DNA of 64,000 bases from Streptomyces sp. NBC_00224 (GCF_041435195.1 NZ_CP108106.1:7763001-7827000); one strand, 5' to 3'. Counted from the first letter of the stretch, positions 1 through 9,223 are shown. The notes: a model not told the origin generated them from the letters alone. A program made the numbers and translations.

Positions 1-264
1 GCGGTGTCCTCGGGGCTGCACAGCCTGGCCAAGGGGTCCGGCCGGCACTTCCGGGCCGGCCGGGTGCGACAGACGATGGTCGAGTTCGACGAAGCGGTCC
101 TCTTCGTCACGGCGGCCGGCGACGGGAGTTGTCTGTGCGTGCTGGGCACCGCCGAGGCCGACATCGGCCAGATCGCGTACGAGATGACGCTGCTGGTCAA
201 TCGTGTCGGTGAGCACCTCGGCGTCGCGGCCCGGCGGCCCGGCCCCCCGGTTTCCGGCCTCTGA
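1..264 (+). CDS. Roadblock/LC7 domain protein, 3' part
   Basis: This is the C-terminal part of a cytoplasmic roadblock/LC7 protein, the small dynein-light-chain-like fold that binds Ras-like GTPases. The frame is open from base 1, so the gene starts upstream of the window. The visible 87 residues contain the typical segments VRQTMVE, a hydrophobic strand ending in GDGSCL, and DIGQIAYEMTLLV near the end. In Streptomyces conservons a DUF742 gene and a GTPase gene usually follow cvnB. Here a DUF6397 gene follows instead, so this may be a stand-alone roadblock protein. The family call is firm; the specific partner is unknown. Confidence 0.85.
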   Translation, partial: AVSSGLHSLAKGSGRHFRAGRVRQTMVEFDEAVLFVTAAGDGSCLCVLGTAEADIGQIAYEMTLLVNRVGEHLGVAARRPGPPVSGL

Positions 265-303
265 GCAGCGGTTCTACGGCGCAGACTGTCCCGCTTGCGA
301 AAG

Positions 304-312
304 TTATCCACA
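304..312 (+). promoter_or_regulatory. Single DnaA-box-like 9-mer
   Basis: The 9-mer TTATCCACA lies in the gap between the roadblock gene and the DUF6397 gene. It matches the general bacterial DnaA box. It is a lone copy with no cluster around it, so it is not an origin. It could affect transcription of the next gene or be chance. Confidence 0.3.
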
Positions 313-385
313 GGCCCAGCGGGATGTCTGCACGGAGGGTTACGGTCGTCACCGAGAGTATTGGCAACTCGCGGGGGAGGACCTC

Positions 386-1429
386 ATGACCACCACGACC
401 ACGGCCGAAGTGAGCGGAAAGACAGCCGCGTTGGGCCGAGCGGCCCAGCAACTGGAGCTGAAACGCGGCGAATTCGACCTCGCCGTGCAGCTCGGCCATG
501 TCCGCACCGTGCGGGAAGACCTCAGCGCGCGCCCACGGGTCGCCCAGGAAGAGATCGAGCGGATCCGTTCGGCCGAAGGCTTCCCGGAAGCGCTGCGTGA
601 GCGAGTCCGTGTGGTGGGCACGGCGGAGGCATCGCAGCTGCTCGACGTTCCCGCCCACCGTTTCACACGGCTCGCCCGCGGGGGCCACTTCACGCCGGTC
701 AAGTGTTACCTCAACCGCTATAGGGCTGTCGTCTGGCTCTACCTCGCGGAGGAGGTGACCGACCTGGCCCTTCGGTATCCGGAGCTGCTCAACGACCGGC
801 AGCTGCCCAAGGAGACGCTGGTCCGACTGGGCGCGGGCGAGGACCGGCGGCCGCGCAACTGGCGCGGCCGCCGCGCCGCCATGCTGCTGCAGCAGACCGA
901 GGACCCCTGGGAGCGCGCCGCAGGCATCGCCTCCGCGCTCGACGCCGCGCATCTGGCAGAGGTGGTCACGGACCCCTATGAGCGGGCGTATCTGAGCCGG
1001 CTCCGACCTGAAACGGTCCGGGTCGGCCCGGATTCGCCCGCCGCTCGGGAGATCATCGAGCGGCTGCAACTGGCCCAGGACCCGGACGAGGTGCTGTGGT
1101 ACCGCATGGATCTCGCCCAGCACCTGGGCACCGCCCGCTCGGCCCGTCAGGCACCGAGGCCGGAGTGGGGGCGACCCGCGATCGATGCGGCTGTCACCGC
1201 GCGCCCGGTCCAGGTGCGTGGGCCTGCTCCCACTCCCGGACCGGCGGAACCCAAGCAGAGTGCGCCCAAGCAGAGTGACCTCAGGCAGAGCGAACCCAAG
1301 GGGAGGGAACTTGAGCCGGTCGGGGTCGAGCGGGTGGAGCCGAGGGCCGGCCACGGAAGGCTGAGGCGCGGCCTGGCACGCTTGCGGCGGCCCAGGGCGT
1401 CCGCCCGCTCGACGACCACCGCGCCCTGA
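386..1429 (+). CDS. DUF6397 family protein
   Basis: A cytoplasmic streptomycete protein of 347 residues that I recognise as DUF6397; its function is unknown. The ATG at 386 is preceded by GGGGGAGG at good spacing, so I use it rather than an in-frame start 61 codons upstream. The N-terminal part has the family segments AAQQLELKRGEFDLAVQLG and FTRLARGGHFTPVKCYLNRY. These resemble two helix-turn-helix-like halves, which suggests DNA binding (inference). The last 100 residues are low-complexity and basic, with repeated KQS/RQSEPK units. It stands alone between the roadblock gene and a convergent membrane-protein gene. Confidence 0.8.
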   Translation: MTTTTTAEVSGKTAALGRAAQQLELKRGEFDLAVQLGHVRTVREDLSARPRVAQEEIERIRSAEGFPEALRERVRVVGTAEASQLLDVPAHRFTRLARGGHFTPVKCYLNRYRAVVWLYLAEEVTDLALRYPELLNDRQLPKETLVRLGAGEDRRPRNWRGRRAAMLLQQTEDPWERAAGIASALDAAHLAEVVTDPYERAYLSRLRPETVRVGPDSPAAREIIERLQLAQDPDEVLWYRMDLAQHLGTARSARQAPRPEWGRPAIDAAVTARPVQVRGPAPTPGPAEPKQSAPKQSDLRQSEPKGRELEPVGVERVEPRAGHGRLRRGLARLRRPRASARSTTTAP

Positions 1430-1488
1430 TCCCGGCGGCAGCCATGGCAGGGAGAGGAATCCTCAGCGGAATCGGAGCTGCGGTCGGA

Positions 1489-2649
1489 TCAGCTCTGCAA
1501 CGAATGCTGTGCGGTGGCCGGAGGCCGTCCGCGCCGCCCGTGTCCGCGCCTGCGTGTGCGGTCCCGCTGCGGCCACACCAGCACGTACGTCGTGGAGATC
1601 ACCACGAACGCGAGACGTATCAGGCCCTGTGTCGAGTCGTCCGGGATGACGAAGACACTGCCGTACAAGGCGATCAGCGCGAGCCAGCTCCACCACGGCA
1701 CCAGTCGGCGCTGCCCGATCACGTCCCAGAGCAGTGTGCCCAGCAGGACGGACGCCGTGTAGTACGTGTAGACACTCGGGTCGAGGACGATGCGGGCGTT
1801 GGCACCGAGGAGCACCACGGCCGTCCAGCGTTTGCGCCAGACCGCGATGCCGCCGAGCGCCAGGCTCAGCGCGGCCTGGGCGGGCCGGTCCCAACCGGGG
1901 GTCTCGGCATCGCCGACGCCCAGCCAGCGCAGCGCGGAGGCGGGTTGGTTGGGTATCGCGAATCCGGTGGCGGCGAAACTGTCCGCGTTGCCGAGGAAGA
2001 ACGGCAGCCAGGCCAGGGCGACGAGCGCCGCGCACCACAGCCCGGCCCGCAGCCACGACCTTCTGGGCAGCGCGAAGAGCAGCATGGCGAAGCCCAGCGC
2101 GGTCGGTTTGGAGTCCATGGCCAGGGCGAGCCAGATGCCCGTCCCGGCGGCGTTGCCACGGGTGACGGCCCGCACGGCGAGGGTAGTGAAGAACAGCGCC
2201 AGCACATCGTCGAGGTGGCCGAACCGGACCGAGACCTCGATCCACATCGGGATGAAGGCCAGTCCCGCGATGAGGACGCGCTGGCGCAGCCGCTGATGGT
2301 TGGTGCCCGTGCCCAGGAAGTGCCAGGCGGCGCTGCGGCCGACCAGGACCAGGATCACCAGGCCGAGCACCGACATCAGCGCCGCGGCGAGGAACTGCCC
2401 CGTCGAGTCGGGGAACGGGTTGAACAGCCCGGCGATCAGAAAGCTGACCGGCCCCATCTGCAGCTCGGGATGGTGGGCGTACAAGTTGAGCCCGCCGGTG
2501 CCGTCGCCGGACGGCCCCTGGTAGATCAGCTCCCCGCCGGTGCGCAGGTAGTGCCAGGAGAAACCGCCGTTCGGCTCCACCACGACGAACCAGAGAACGG
2601 TCCATGCGGTGAGCAGCACGAGGTGCATCCGCTGACTGATGGCCGGCAC
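1489..2649 (-). CDS. Multi-pass membrane protein, GT87/mannosyltransferase-like
   Basis: An integral membrane protein of 386 residues with many hydrophobic segments from the N-terminus (LVLLTAWTVLWFVVV) to near the C-terminus. It ends in a basic cytoplasmic tail. The overall shape and the short loop RFGHLDDVLALFFT, with acidic residues after the second or third helix, resemble polyprenol-phosphate-dependent glycosyltransferases (GT-C fold, DUF2029/GT87). The donor and acceptor cannot be told from sequence. It is transcribed in the same direction as, and downstream of nothing obvious except, the galactose oxidase region; the gap to that gene (2650-2796) shows no clear motif. The membrane call is firm and the enzyme class tentative. 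Confidence 0.65.
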   Translation of the reverse strand: MPAISQRMHLVLLTAWTVLWFVVVEPNGGFSWHYLRTGGELIYQGPSGDGTGGLNLYAHHPELQMGPVSFLIAGLFNPFPDSTGQFLAAALMSVLGLVILVLVGRSAAWHFLGTGTNHQRLRQRVLIAGLAFIPMWIEVSVRFGHLDDVLALFFTTLAVRAVTRGNAAGTGIWLALAMDSKPTALGFAMLLFALPRRSWLRAGLWCAALVALAWLPFFLGNADSFAATGFAIPNQPASALRWLGVGDAETPGWDRPAQAALSLALGGIAVWRKRWTAVVLLGANARIVLDPSVYTYYTASVLLGTLLWDVIGQRRLVPWWSWLALIALYGSVFVIPDDSTQGLIRLAFVVISTTYVLVWPQRDRTRRRGHGRRGRPPATAQHSLQS

Positions 2650-2796
2650 GTGTGTTCAGCTCCTGTTTCCCCACCGGGTACGTCGACTGCTCGCAGGGGC
2701 CTGCGGAGCCCGGCAGGGAAGACGGGAGTCCGGTACGACTCGTTCATCGGGGCGCGCAATTGTGCTTCCGCCCACACCCGAAGGGTGACGAATGGG

Positions 2797-5289
2797 TCAG
2801 CTCACGCTGATCACCTTGGCGAGGCTCGGGACGCCGTCTGTATTGAGGGCGAACAGGAGGTACGTGCCGGGGAGCGCGACTCCCGGGTCGCTCGGGATGG
2901 AGAGGTCATAGGAGCCTTCGCCGACCTGCCGGAACGTCAGCGGCACGCGCCGCTGGTCGTTGTCGATGGAGTGGGTCGCGGCCCCCGAGCGGACCAGGGC
3001 GAAGGCGCTGACGGGCGACCCAGTGGTGACCGGCAGCGTCGAGCCGAGCGCCACATGGGTCGGTGGGGTGCTGGTGATCACGGGCCGGGGCCGCTCGCTG
3101 CCGTCCGGGTTCAGCAGATAGGGCGGGGTGAAGATCGCCCCGTCCAGGTGATTGGTCGCGCAGTTGCCACAGAGCCCGCCGCCACCCGAGAAGATCCGCC
3201 CGTCGGGCAGCAGGTTCGCGGTGCTGTGGTAGTTGCGGGGGACCGCCATCGTGGCGAGCGGTGTGAAGCGGCCGGTGACCGGATCCCAGATCTCCGGGGT
3301 CATGACCGACGTGGCGTCGCTGAACGGAACCGGGGTCTCCTGGCCGCCGAAGACCGCGACCTTTCCGTCCGGCATCACCACGCTGTTGCTGAACGCGCGG
3401 GCGGCGGCCATGTCGCCGGTGCGGGTCGCCGTGGGCCGTCCGCCCCCGTTGAGGTCGACCGTGTAGGCGCGGCGGGTGGCGGGGGTGTCCTGGTAGGCGG
3501 GCGCGCCGCCCAGGGTGAGCAGCTTGCCGATGTCGTACGAGATGGCGTTGCCGTTCATGGCGTCCTGGCTGTCGGCCCGTGTGCCGGCGGGAGTGATGCT
3601 GCCGTTGCCGTCGGTGGTGATCCAGTTCATCTGCTTGCTGGGGCCGAGCTGGAGGACGCGCCCCTGGGAGGTGGCGTGCAGCCACATGTGGTTGTCGGCC
3701 CGGTAGGCGCCGGCGGGGTCGGCGGTCATGGCACTCTCGACCGGCACGCCCGGGAGTCTGCGCCAGGTGTGGGTGGTGGCCGACCACACTTCGCCGTCCT
3801 TGGGTCCGCCCCCGCCGCTCCAGGACCCGCCGAGGACGAAAGCGTCACCGTTGGAGAGCAGCGTCATCGCCTGGTAGCCGCGCGCGATGTTCATGTCGGC
3901 CGTCGAGGACCAGGTGTCCGTGCGCGGGTCATAGATGCTCGCGCGCGACGCGTTGCTGCCGCCCGTGACCAGCACCCGCCCGTCGGCGAGCATGGCGATG
4001 CCGGGGCAGAACATGTCGTGCCCGGTGTTGTCGACACGACGCTGGGTCACGCGGCCGGTGGTGAGGTCCATGACGGCGGTCTGGGTGTAGCCGTTGCTGC
4101 CGCCGTATCGGTCGACGGCGTACGCCGACCAGGCCAGCAGTTTGTTGCCGGGCAGGACGGCCGTGGCGACCGGTACCAAGGGGAAACCGGTGACCGGACC
4201 CCAGGAGCCCGACACGGAGGGGTCGCTCGGGCCGCTGAGCCGGATCTCGGCGGCGGAGCTCCAGAGGCCGCGCTGCCCTGCCTCGCTGAGGGCGACGAGT
4301 CGTATGTACCGCGCGGAGACGGTGCGGGTGAAGGTGGCGGTCTTCACGGTCGCGTCGTCCTTCCAGTGGCCGCTCGCGACCGGTGCGTCGAACGAGGCGC
4401 CGTCGAGGCTGGTGGAGACGGCATAGGTGCCGATGCGGCCGTTCACGCCGGTCTGGCGCGGCTGATAGGTGAGTGCGGAGACGGCGGTCGTGCGGTGCAT
4501 GTCGATGACGAGGGCGTGCGGGAGCCGTACGGTCTTCGGTGACCATCTGCTGTGCCACAGGGTGCTGGGATCACCGTCCAGGACGTTGGCGGCGCGGTCG
4601 TTCCCCTGGGCCGTCTCCTCATCGGTCGCGGAGGCCGTCCAGCCGTCGACCGGCAGGAAGGTGGTGGACGGCGCCGCGAGGCCGGGGTCACCCAGGAGTT
4701 GGACATCGGCTCGGGAGGCGGGGGACGCGGGCGGGGAGCTGGGGGATGTCCGCTCCGTTCCGGCGGCCCAGCCGACGCGACCAGCGGCCGGTGTCGTAGC
4801 CGAGAGACGTACGTAACGGGTGCCCTGGGCGGCGAAGTTGAGGGTCTTGGCGGTGGTGTCGTCAGCCAGGGTTCCGGTGGCGACGGGTTTGGTCCAGCGC
4901 CGCCCGTCCGTACTGAGACGGATGGCGTACTCGGTGACGCGGCTGCCGCCGCCGGTCCTGCGCGGTTGGTAGACGAGCGCGGAGACGATGTCGGTGCGGT
5001 GCATGTCGATGGTGAGGGAAGTGCCGCTCGTCGTGACGCTCCAGCCGGACTCGGCCAGGACGGGGGCGGTGGGGCGCATGGCGTCGGCGGGTGCCACTCC
5101 GTGGTGGGGAGACATCGGAGACGCGTTGGGGTCGATCACAGGGGAGGCCGGGCGGCCGGGGACGGCCGCGTCGCTCGGGGTGACCAGCGGCAGCAGCGCG
5201 GCGGTCGTCGTCGCTGTGGCGAGGAGGACGAGAACACGTGGTCTGAGGCGGGTGAGACGGAACGACGTACGCGAGAACCTGAATGTCAC
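2797..5289 (-). CDS. Secreted galactose oxidase-like copper radical oxidase with two F5/8-type domains
   Basis: An extracellular AA5-type oxidase of 830 residues that would oxidise a primary alcohol (galactose or a related sugar) to the aldehyde and release H2O2. I chose the GTG at 5289 because a signal peptide follows (basic stretch, then VLLATATTTAALL) and GGGGGG lies upstream; longer in-frame starts add 84 unlikely residues. Two discoidin/CBM32-like domains lie at about residues 75-200 and 215-355. A Kelch propeller (about 360-720) and a C-terminal Ig-like domain follow. All active-site positions are present: C428 and Y472 for the thioether, W490 in GGSWSGG, the axial Y687 and H688 in RNYHST, and H773 in THSIDND. 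It is divergent from the chitinase, with a dre site between the two. Confidence 0.9.
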   Translation of the reverse strand: MTFRFSRTSFRLTRLRPRVLVLLATATTTAALLPLVTPSDAAVPGRPASPVIDPNASPMSPHHGVAPADAMRPTAPVLAESGWSVTTSGTSLTIDMHRTDIVSALVYQPRRTGGGSRVTEYAIRLSTDGRRWTKPVATGTLADDTTAKTLNFAAQGTRYVRLSATTPAAGRVGWAAGTERTSPSSPPASPASRADVQLLGDPGLAAPSTTFLPVDGWTASATDEETAQGNDRAANVLDGDPSTLWHSRWSPKTVRLPHALVIDMHRTTAVSALTYQPRQTGVNGRIGTYAVSTSLDGASFDAPVASGHWKDDATVKTATFTRTVSARYIRLVALSEAGQRGLWSSAAEIRLSGPSDPSVSGSWGPVTGFPLVPVATAVLPGNKLLAWSAYAVDRYGGSNGYTQTAVMDLTTGRVTQRRVDNTGHDMFCPGIAMLADGRVLVTGGSNASRASIYDPRTDTWSSTADMNIARGYQAMTLLSNGDAFVLGGSWSGGGGPKDGEVWSATTHTWRRLPGVPVESAMTADPAGAYRADNHMWLHATSQGRVLQLGPSKQMNWITTDGNGSITPAGTRADSQDAMNGNAISYDIGKLLTLGGAPAYQDTPATRRAYTVDLNGGGRPTATRTGDMAAARAFSNSVVMPDGKVAVFGGQETPVPFSDATSVMTPEIWDPVTGRFTPLATMAVPRNYHSTANLLPDGRIFSGGGGLCGNCATNHLDGAIFTPPYLLNPDGSERPRPVITSTPPTHVALGSTLPVTTGSPVSAFALVRSGAATHSIDNDQRRVPLTFRQVGEGSYDLSIPSDPGVALPGTYLLFALNTDGVPSLAKVISVS

Positions 5290-5441
5290 ACGAGCCCCCC
5301 GGCTGAGGTGCGGCGGCAATGTTCTGGCTGAAACTAAGACATGTGGTTGCCATGTCAAGGTGAGTGGCCGGAATTGCCTCGGGGGCCGGGCTCGGACAAG
5401 TCCCGGCGCAGGAGCTGCGGGTGCCCCCTCTTGACCCTTGA

Positions 5442-5453
5442 TGGTCCAGACCA
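5442..5453. promoter_or_regulatory. DasR-type dre operator (TGGTCCAGACCA)
   Basis: A 12-base near-palindrome matching the dre/chitinase-promoter element (TGGTCTAGACCA type) bound by the GlcNAc-responsive repressor DasR in Streptomyces. It lies just after a TTGACC -35-like hexamer at 5431-5436 and about 110 bases before the chitinase start. It is also in the divergent promoter region of the galactose oxidase gene. Chitinase control is expected from known biology; control of the oxidase is inference. Confidence 0.75.
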
Positions 5454-5564
5454 ATAGCGTCGCCGGCGTACGCGCACCGCATGTCTCTTCGCACCCTCGG
5501 GCACCGTCCGCGCGCCTTTCGGCAGGCGAATCCATCCGCATACGTACGTACAGAAGAGAGCCTC

Positions 5565-6920
5565 ATGCGTCGAAGACTTCTCGGCAGAGCGGCCGTCACT
5601 GGCTGCGCCCTCGCCCTCCTGGCGGCGATCGCCCCGGTGGCGTCGGCCCGCGATGGACAGAGCACGGAACGGGCCGCCGAACACGGCTCCGGTCAAGGTG
5701 CCTCGTACAAGAAGGTCGGCTACTTCACTCAATGGGGCGTCTACGGGCGGAACTTCCAGGTCAAGGACCTGGACACCAGCGGTGCCGCCGGCAGGCTGAC
5801 CCATGTCAACTACGCCTTCGGGAACGTCTCGGCCGACGGCAAGTGCTTCACCGGCAATGTGCCGGGTGAGGCGGACGCGTGGGCCGACTATGTCCGGCCG
5901 CTGGACGCGGCGAGCTCCGTCGACGGTACGGCGGACACCGTTGAGCAGCCTCTCGCGGGCAACTTCAATCAGCTGCGCGAGCTCAAGGCCAAGCACCCCG
6001 GACTCAAAGTCATGATCTCGCTGGGAGGTTGGAGCTGGTCCACGCACTTCTCGGACGCTGCCCGTACCCCGGAATCGCGCAAGGCGTTCGTCTCCTCCTG
6101 CATCGACCTCTACGTCAAGGGCAATCTGCCGGTGGACGGGGCGCGCGGCGGAGCGGGTGCGGCGGCAGGGCTGTTCGACGGGGTCGACATCGACTGGGAG
6201 TGGCCCGGCTCGGCGGGAGACACGGACACGGTGTTCCGGCCGGAGGACAAGCGGAACTTCACGGCGCTGGCGCACGAGTTCCGGACGCAGCTCGACGCGT
6301 ACGCGCGATCGCAGAAGTCGCGTAAGTACTATGAGCTCTCGGCGTTCGTGCCGACCGCGCCCGCCAAGATCGACGCGGGTTTCGAAGTACCCAAGATCAT
6401 GCGGGACTTCGACTTCGTCAACCTCCAGGGATACGACTTCCACGTCTCCGGCGAGCCCACCACCAACCAGCAGTCGGCTCTCTACGCCCGCGACGACTTC
6501 AGCGTGGACGGAACGGTCGACGCGTGGCTCAGGCGCGGTGCGCCCGCGCGCAAACTCGTCATGGGCATACCGTTCTACGGGCAGGGCTGGACCGGTGTGG
6601 CAGGTGGCGGCGACGGCCTCCATCAGCCGGCGGCAGGTCCCGCTCCCGCCACCTGGCAAGCGGGTTACGAGGACTACAAGGCGCTCAAGGAGCTGGCTGA
6701 CTCCGGGGCGTACAAGCTCTACCGCGACCGCAGGGCCGGGTCCGCGTGGCTCTTCGACGGCACGACGCTGTGGACGTACGACGATCCGCAGGTGCTGCGG
6801 ACCAAGACCGCGTACATACGCGGCCGGGGGCTGGGCGGGTCCATGGTCTGGTCGCTGGACGGCGACACCGCGAACGGCGAGCTGATGGCGGCCATCGACC
6901 GCGGGCTGTCCCACCGGTGA
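5565..6920 (+). CDS. GH18 chitinase, secreted
   Basis: An extracellular endo-type chitinase of 451 residues hydrolysing beta-1,4-GlcNAc chains. The start at 5565 follows a purine-rich AGAAGAGAG, and a signal peptide (RRRLLGRAAVTGCALALLAAIAPVASA) comes straight after it. The catalytic GH18 signature DGVDIDWEWP places D205, D208, D210 and the acid E212. SLGGWSWS near residue 152 and a late GSMVWSLDGD complete the barrel. There is no chitin-binding module, unlike many streptomycete chitinases. Expression should answer to DasR through the dre site in its promoter. A hairpin follows the stop. Confidence 0.95.
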   Translation: MRRRLLGRAAVTGCALALLAAIAPVASARDGQSTERAAEHGSGQGASYKKVGYFTQWGVYGRNFQVKDLDTSGAAGRLTHVNYAFGNVSADGKCFTGNVPGEADAWADYVRPLDAASSVDGTADTVEQPLAGNFNQLRELKAKHPGLKVMISLGGWSWSTHFSDAARTPESRKAFVSSCIDLYVKGNLPVDGARGGAGAAAGLFDGVDIDWEWPGSAGDTDTVFRPEDKRNFTALAHEFRTQLDAYARSQKSRKYYELSAFVPTAPAKIDAGFEVPKIMRDFDFVNLQGYDFHVSGEPTTNQQSALYARDDFSVDGTVDAWLRRGAPARKLVMGIPFYGQGWTGVAGGGDGLHQPAAGPAPATWQAGYEDYKALKELADSGAYKLYRDRRAGSAWLFDGTTLWTYDDPQVLRTKTAYIRGRGLGGSMVWSLDGDTANGELMAAIDRGLSHR

Positions 6921-6926
6921 GGCGCC

Positions 6927-6963
6927 GGCCGGCAGTTACCCGAAGCGGGGGCCACTGCCGGCC
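6927..6963 (+). terminator. Hairpin after the chitinase gene
   Basis: A 10-bp perfect inverted repeat, GGCCGGCAGT pairing with ACTGCCGGCC, separated by 17 bases. It begins seven bases after the chitinase stop. There is no U-tract, which is usual for streptomycete terminators. The loop is long, so this is a moderate call. Confidence 0.5.
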
Positions 6964-7110
6964 AGACCATCGCGCAGGCTGGACCGGCGGGGGTGAGGCG
7001 GTTTAGCGCGCCGCCGTGCGCCGCTAACGTGGCCGCGCTGCGTAGTGCTCTGCAGAGCAGCCACTCCGCCTCGCCCCTCCGAGCAGAGCCCCCGCCCGGC
7101 CCGGCAGGCT

Positions 7111-8550
7111 TTAGCGGGCGACCTCGTACGCCGCCACGCCCGCTCGGCGGCCCGCGAGGGCCAGCAATGCGGCGCCCGTCAGGGTCCCGGCGACGAGTAC
7201 GGTCGCCCCGGTCCACGCGGCGTGGCCCACGGCGTCCGTGAAGGCCGCGCCCGGGTTGTTGGCGCCTGCTGCCAGCCGGTCCGTGAAGCGGGAGGTCATC
7301 AGGGTGCCCAGGATGCTGGTGCCCAGGACCGCGCCGACCTGGCGGGCCGCATTGACCGTGCCGCTCGCCTCGCCCTCGCGGCCGCGCGGGACATGGCTGA
7401 CGCCGAGCGCGGTGGAGGGCGCGTTGGCCAGTCCGCAGCCGAGGCCGAAGACGACGAGGGCGGCGGCGTACCCGCTGAAGGTGTCGCCCGGCTCGACGGT
7501 GGCGAAGAGCGCCGCGCCGAGGGCGGCCAGGAGGAGCCCAGTGATGATCAGCGGCCGGGGACCCCACTTGCGTACGAGGATGCCCGCCGCTACCGACGCG
7601 GCGATGAAGGTGCCGAATTCTGCCAGGAGTTGGACGCCCACCTCCAGGGCGCTCAGTCCGCGTACCTGCTGGAGCCACAGGACTTGCAGCAGTGAGATCC
7701 CGACGAAGCCGAAGAGGACGGTGGCTGCGAGCAGCAGGGAGGCGCTGTAGGACGGGTCGCGCATCAGGCGCAGGTCGACCATGGGACGGTCGCGACGGAG
7801 TTCCACGGCGATGAAGGTGCCGAGGAGTGCGACTGCTCCGGCGAGCGAGGAGAGTGCGCGGGCGGAGCCGTAGCCGTGGTGGCCGCCGTCTATCAACCAG
7901 TAGATGAGCAGGGCGAGTCCGGCCGTGCCGAGTACCTGGCCGGCCCAGTCGGGGCGGCCGCCGGGGACGCGTGACTCCTCCACCCGGGTCAGCGCCACGA
8001 GGACGGCCAGGGCGCCGAGTGCGAGGTTCAGCCAGAAGGCCGCGTGCCAGGTCCACCATCGCAGTGCGAGCCCGGCTGTGACGGGGCCGATGGCCAGGCC
8101 GAGCCCCGAGGCCGCGGCCCAGGCGGAGATGGCGCCCGCGCGGCGGCGCGGGTCGGGGAAGGCGTGGCTGACCAGCGCGAGCGAGCTCGGCGTGATGAGC
8201 GCCCCGCCGAGGCCCGCGAGGGCCTGGCCGACCAGGACCGTCGGCAGGCTGGACGCGAGGACCAGGACCAGTCCTCCCGCGCCCATCGCCACGGCACCGG
8301 CCAGGAAGACCCTTCTGCGGCCCCACCGGTCCGAGAGGGCGCCGGCGCCGAGGACGAAGGAGGCGACGACCAGGGTGTACATGCTGGGCACCCAGACGAG
8401 GTCGGCGGGGGCGATGTCGAGGTCGTCCTGGACCGCGCTGAGGGTGCCGATGGTCTGCGTGGTCTGGAGGAAGACGGTGAACAGACCGAGGCAGGCGGCC
8501 ACGAGGACGGCCATGGGGCTGCCCTTGGAGCGGAGTTCAGTGCGCGGCAT
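7111..8550 (-). CDS. MFS drug-efflux transporter, DHA2 (EmrB/QacA) type
   Basis: A proton-driven exporter of 479 residues in the cytoplasmic membrane. The length and number of hydrophobic segments fit the 14-helix DHA2 subfamily. Family motifs are visible: LSDRWGRRRVFLAGA (motif A, loop 2-3), GQALAGLGGALITPSSLALV (motif B/C region) and WHAAFWLNLALG. The substrate is unknown; the family exports cationic dyes and antibiotics. The start overlaps the end of the upstream SDR gene by 14 bases, so both are one operon and probably translationally coupled. No regulator lies directly beside it. Confidence 0.9.
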   Translation of the reverse strand: MPRTELRSKGSPMAVLVAACLGLFTVFLQTTQTIGTLSAVQDDLDIAPADLVWVPSMYTLVVASFVLGAGALSDRWGRRRVFLAGAVAMGAGGLVLVLASSLPTVLVGQALAGLGGALITPSSLALVSHAFPDPRRRAGAISAWAAASGLGLAIGPVTAGLALRWWTWHAAFWLNLALGALAVLVALTRVEESRVPGGRPDWAGQVLGTAGLALLIYWLIDGGHHGYGSARALSSLAGAVALLGTFIAVELRRDRPMVDLRLMRDPSYSASLLLAATVLFGFVGISLLQVLWLQQVRGLSALEVGVQLLAEFGTFIAASVAAGILVRKWGPRPLIITGLLLAALGAALFATVEPGDTFSGYAAALVVFGLGCGLANAPSTALGVSHVPRGREGEASGTVNAARQVGAVLGTSILGTLMTSRFTDRLAAGANNPGAAFTDAVGHAAWTGATVLVAGTLTGAALLALAGRRAGVAAYEVAR

Positions 8551-9223
8551 GCGGAACCCCCGAGAGCGCGGCCTTGACCTGGCGGGTGATCTCGTCGGCG
8601 AGCACTTCCTCCCGGCCCGCCTCGACCGCGTCGAGCACCTGGTGGGCGACGTCGACGGGGCTCGTCTTCGGCTGGTCGACGCCCGCCGCCATGTCGGTGT
8701 CGATGAAGGCCGCGTGTACGGCGACGGTCAACGTGCCCTGCGGGCGCAGCTCTTCGCGTATCGCGTTGGTCATCGACAGTGCGGCCGCCTTGGAGACACC
8801 GTACGAACCGATCTGCGGGAGGGTGTGCCACGACAGTACGGAGAGCATGTTGACCACGGCGCCGCCACCGTTGTCGGCGAGTACGGGGGCGAAGGCGCGG
8901 CACATCGCGAGGGTGCCGAACAGGTTGGTCTCCAGCTCCGCCCTCGCCCCTTCGAGTGAGTCCGTGCCGATCAGGGAACTCCCGCTCAGAATCCCCGCGT
9001 TGTTGAGGAGAAGGGAGGTGTCGGAGCAGAGTTCGGCGGCTGCGGCGACCTGAGTGGGGTCGGTGATGTCGAGTGCGACCGGGGTGAGACCCGGGTCGGT
9101 CACCGTGTGCGGATCGCGCGCCGCCGCGTAGACGGTCTTGGCGCCCCGCTCCAGCAGGGCGAGGGCGAACGCACGCCCCAGTCCTCGGTTTGCGCCGGTC
9201 ACGAGTGCCGTGGTGTTGCGCAT
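8537..9223 (-). CDS. SDR family oxidoreductase
   Basis: A cytoplasmic short-chain dehydrogenase/reductase of 228 residues. The cofactor motif TGANRGLG (residues 9-16), NNAG (74-77) and the catalytic Y141-x3-K145 are all present, so the enzyme should be active. The first-strand spacing suits NADP(H). The substrate is unknown. It is the first gene of a two-gene operon with the MFS exporter, which hints that it modifies or detoxifies a compound the exporter moves (inference). The promoter should lie in the 9224-9454 gap. Confidence 0.92.
   Translation of the reverse strand: MRNTTALVTGANRGLGRAFALALLERGAKTVYAAARDPHTVTDPGLTPVALDITDPTQVAAAAELCSDTSLLLNNAGILSGSSLIGTDSLEGARAELETNLFGTLAMCRAFAPVLADNGGGAVVNMLSVLSWHTLPQIGSYGVSKAAALSMTNAIREELRPQGTLTVAVHAAFIDTDMAAGVDQPKTSPVDVAHQVLDAVEAGREEVLADEITRQVKAALSGVPHAAH

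Noticed and set aside
304..312. TTATCCACA as a sign of a replication origin
   Set aside because: Only one box is present, with no cluster, AT-rich unwinding element or dnaA/dnaN neighbours.
1444..4542. A 1032-codon open frame on the plus strand
   Set aside because: It lies antisense to the membrane protein and galactose oxidase genes, which have coherent signal peptides and motifs. The frame is low-complexity Gly/Arg/Glu sequence typical of high-GC shadows.
5355..6914. A 519-codon minus-strand frame over the chitinase
   Set aside because: It mirrors the GH18 gene, whose catalytic motif is intact. The antisense translation has no recognisable domain.
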